A DNA stretch of 64,000 nucleotides from Tubiluchus corallicola. Taxonomy: Eukaryota; Priapulida; Priapulimorpha; Priapulimorphida; Tubiluchidae. A program made the position numbers and the translations under genes. The DNA lies in assembly GCA_030141605.1 (NCBI GenBank), contig JAQGDQ010000015.1:558001-622000 (forward strand). Reading direction: 5' to 3'. Numbering within the stretch: the stretch's first letter is position 1; the number at the start of each line of letters is the position of its first letter. The notes beneath the pieces were generated by a model. It saw only the letters and a program-made list of their open reading frames with translations, did no database searches and was not told the origin of the DNA. Shown here one piece after another: positions 61,879 to 64,000 of the stretch.

Positions 61879-63825
61879 CTAGGAAAAACAGAAAAAGCAA
61901 AATTATTTTAGCCATTCTTGTCAGTAACATAAAGTGATCACAAAAATTGCTTTAGAATTTGCAAGTAAATATTTAACAGCTTCTACATTGTATTTTGAAT
62001 GGATTGAAGTAGTTAAAATTTTTGATACAACAATTTAGATTGGGTTAGATGCGCATGTTAATTTAAGTTACAAACAGCTTTAATCCTGAGGTGTATTTAA
62101 TGGGTGATTGGTTGAAAACTAATATGTATTTTCTACATTGGGCTTCCAATAACATCTTTTACATCTGCTAGTGCATCTCTTATGATGTAGACTTTAGGAA
62201 CTAATCATGTTAATAGTATCTCCAAATAAATACCTCTCCAATAGTGTATAAATACAAAAATTTGTGGTAAACGTGCCATTAAAAGTGTAATTAAGTTGCC
62301 ACAAACTTGTGTGTATAATGTACATTGTTTAGTAACTACAACTTCTGTTATCTCAGCGTTGATAATGTTAAAAAAAATTTTGGTGCTTGTGGTTTCTGCC
62401 AAAGTTCCCTGTTACTGTAAGCGTGCTTACAACTTGCATTTACAGGCGGGTGTACTGAGCTAGTGCAACATAAATGGAATGAATTATTTAGTGAATTTAC
62501 ATTCGTAATAAGGTCAGGACTGTGTTAATGGATTTACCCAAGCATCGAGTAAGTGAGTTAGGAGAAGATGAAGCGAGGTGAAGAACAACAGTAAAACACA
62601 GATAAACAGAGTAATAGGTAAATATTGGTGTGTCGCCTGAAATATTTACGAGCCAGAAAAGTTAAAAGCTGTCTGCTTAATTGAGAGCTCAACAGTGTTG
62701 TTAAAACATGTCGAATATGCCAAAGTGGAAACATATTGTGGGTTGAGGAGTTTATTGTGCATAGAGTTGCCTTGAATATAAGTGATGTTCACACGGTCAG
62801 TTTAACTGTAATCCTACATTAATGAAGCTGAAACTTCTGTAGTTGCTCTAACATCTAGTACTAGTATAAATGGAAAGTTGGATATTGGATAAAGTATTTG
62901 AGGCACCTCTCCCACTTCCCAGCTCAATTATCTCGGAGAGTGTTGTATGCTCTCATACAATGTTTAGAGCAGTGCATCATAAGCAAAAGATTTCCAACAT
63001 TTGGTGTATATTACAGGCATTTATTGGGAAAATATAAATAAAACAATTTTACTCAAATCAATGAATGAAATCACAATAATAAATTTTTTATCTTGTATAT
63101 TTTGCCCATTCTATTTATTTCATCTTTGTTTCATGAGTTGTCTCATATCTATTCTTTCTTTCATAGTTTGCCCAAGTTTCCCCATTCAGGCTTAGGCATT
63201 AATATCAGTGCATTTCTGTACATACCTCGACTGAATCCGGTCCCGATCTAATACCACAATGGGTTGCCCTAATTTGGATTGAAGGCCTGGAACACTTTTT
63301 CCTGGGACAATTTTCGAAAATTCGAAGACAAACTTAACATTACTTTGTAATCAAAACAATTCTACAGATGAAATGTTTGCAAGTGTAAGTTTGGTTTTCA
63401 TATACAGCTGGCTTATTCTATACTTTATATAAGCATGAAGACAACTTAAAGCTTTTTACTTACCATGCAAAGTTGCTTTACGAAGAAAGTACATGGTTGT
63501 TTCAAAGCTCATCTTCTGAAAAGGTGATGAGTTCGAATCTATGCCTGAAATAAGCAAAAATTAAAGGAAGTGAGAACCGTTAATAGGAATACCATTATCT
63601 ATTAACATATCAAGATAATCTTTAGAAAGACATGTGGCATTTTTGTTAAAGAAAAGAACACAAACTTTATTTTTATAATATTGTATAGTCATAGTCATAG
63701 TATAATAACATACCGACTCTATTAAATGGCGAATATGTTCCTTCGAAAGTCATGTAGTCTGAGATGAGAGACAAATGGCGCTGATCTACTTCTATGCCAT
63801 AAGCCTTGAACACATTTGTAATCTC
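61778..63825 (-). CDS. POLR1A: RNA polymerase I largest subunit, C-terminal three exons (partial)
   Basis: Coding exons on the minus strand: 63714-63825, 63464-63544 and 61778-61878, joined in phase (introns of 169 and 1585 bases). They read [20 protein letters not shown], then [60 protein letters not shown], and end [13 protein letters not shown]-stop (TAA at 61778-61780). The pattern S-P-F-x-K/Q-M-S/T-F-E-T is shared by all large polymerase subunits (active-site cleft/clamp base). The ending L-x-SPS-x-x-V-x-G-x-x-x-x-GTG-x-x-x-QPL is specific to Pol I RPA1/POLR1A; there is no CTD heptad repeat, so it is not Pol II. The enzyme makes the large rRNA precursor in the nucleolus. The 5' part lies off the right edge. 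Confidence 0.93.
61879..63463 (-). other. POLR1A last intron, 1.6 kb
   Basis: GTAAGTAAA donor and tttttcctag acceptor on minus. No exon is needed between the flanks, since they join to a continuous conserved sequence. A slightly CpG-richer patch at 63225-63330 ends in a donor-like GTATGT on minus but has no recognisable coding match. Confidence 0.7.
63464..63544 (-). CDS. POLR1A: POLR1A penultimate coding exon
   Basis: [20 protein letters not shown] then RKATLHG, bounded by gcttatttcag and GTAAGT. Universal large-subunit motif before the C-terminus. Confidence 0.95.
63714..63825 (-). CDS. POLR1A: POLR1A third-to-last coding exon
   Basis: Bounded by the acceptor tttgcttcag and donor G then GTATGT. 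Encodes [37 protein letters not shown]. The preceding exon is not in the window; 63826-64000 shows only intron. Confidence 0.93.
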
Positions 63826-64000
63826 CTGAAGCAAAACAAGGCCAAACATTTTTTGTAAGTGACAGCATTTTTTTTAGTTTTGTTTCTAGTTCTACCACAA
63901 TTTTTCACATACATGACATTTGTCGAAATAAAATTAAGTGCATTTAATTTTCTAACCTTTGCAACTTATTGTAATAGTCCAACACACAAACACACAACTG

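Noticed and set aside
63225-63330. Extra POLR1A exon in the last intron
   Set aside because: The flanking exons already join to give the continuous conserved C-terminus, and the patch lacks a clean open frame with an acceptor.

Overview
This 64 kb window comes from an intron-rich, AT-rich animal nuclear genome. Spliced genes with GT-AG introns, long gene-poor introns, DNA transposon relics, 5S- and tRNA-like SINE pieces and an ELAV-family gene all point to an invertebrate metazoan, probably bilaterian. The phylum cannot be fixed from the sequence alone. The repeat style (AGGTCA-type direct repeats, pogo, mariner and hAT relics) would suit a lophotrochozoan, but that is a guess.

Three protein-coding genes can be assembled exon by exon. 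(1) On the minus strand, 34.66 to 8.54 kb, lies a complete ELAV/Hu-type neuronal RNA-binding protein: five coding exons, 368 aa, three RRMs, with a 20.6 kb intron inside RRM1. A splice acceptor just before the ATG implies at least one unseen 5' non-coding exon. A phase-matched extra 3' exon at 8216-8292 predicts an alternative C-terminus. (2) On the plus strand, 43.60 to 58.59 kb, lies a complete AGBL4/CCP6-type cytosolic carboxypeptidase (tubulin deglutamylase family): eleven exons, 544 aa, with zinc ligands and catalytic Glu present. (3) On the minus strand, 63.83 to 61.78 kb, are the last three coding exons of the largest RNA polymerase I subunit (POLR1A/RPA1). The rest of that gene lies beyond the right edge. 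ELAV and AGBL4 are divergent, separated by about 8.9 kb; AGBL4 and POLR1A are convergent, separated by about 3.2 kb.

The remainder is mostly intergenic or intronic. It holds a near-textbook hAT MITE with an 8-bp target duplication and a (CT)26 core (55.8-56.2 kb), a pogo/Tigger-like element with 26-bp inverted ends and TA duplication (51.1-51.9 kb), a mariner-like MITE (45.2-45.6 kb), two 5S rRNA-derived sequences (17.8 and 42.5 kb), tRNA-like SINE heads (4.1, 9.0 and 38.1 kb), tandem repeats carrying triple AGGTCA half-sites (14.0 kb) and several hairpins. The first 8 kb holds no convincing gene apart from a possible single terminal exon at 1.9 kb.

The three genes are not an operon and share no obvious pathway. 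No new multi-gene system is evident. The observations most worth checking are the ELAV alternative C-terminal exon, the possible AGBL4 C-terminal extension and weak exon-10 donor, and the young-looking hAT and pogo insertions inside AGBL4 introns.
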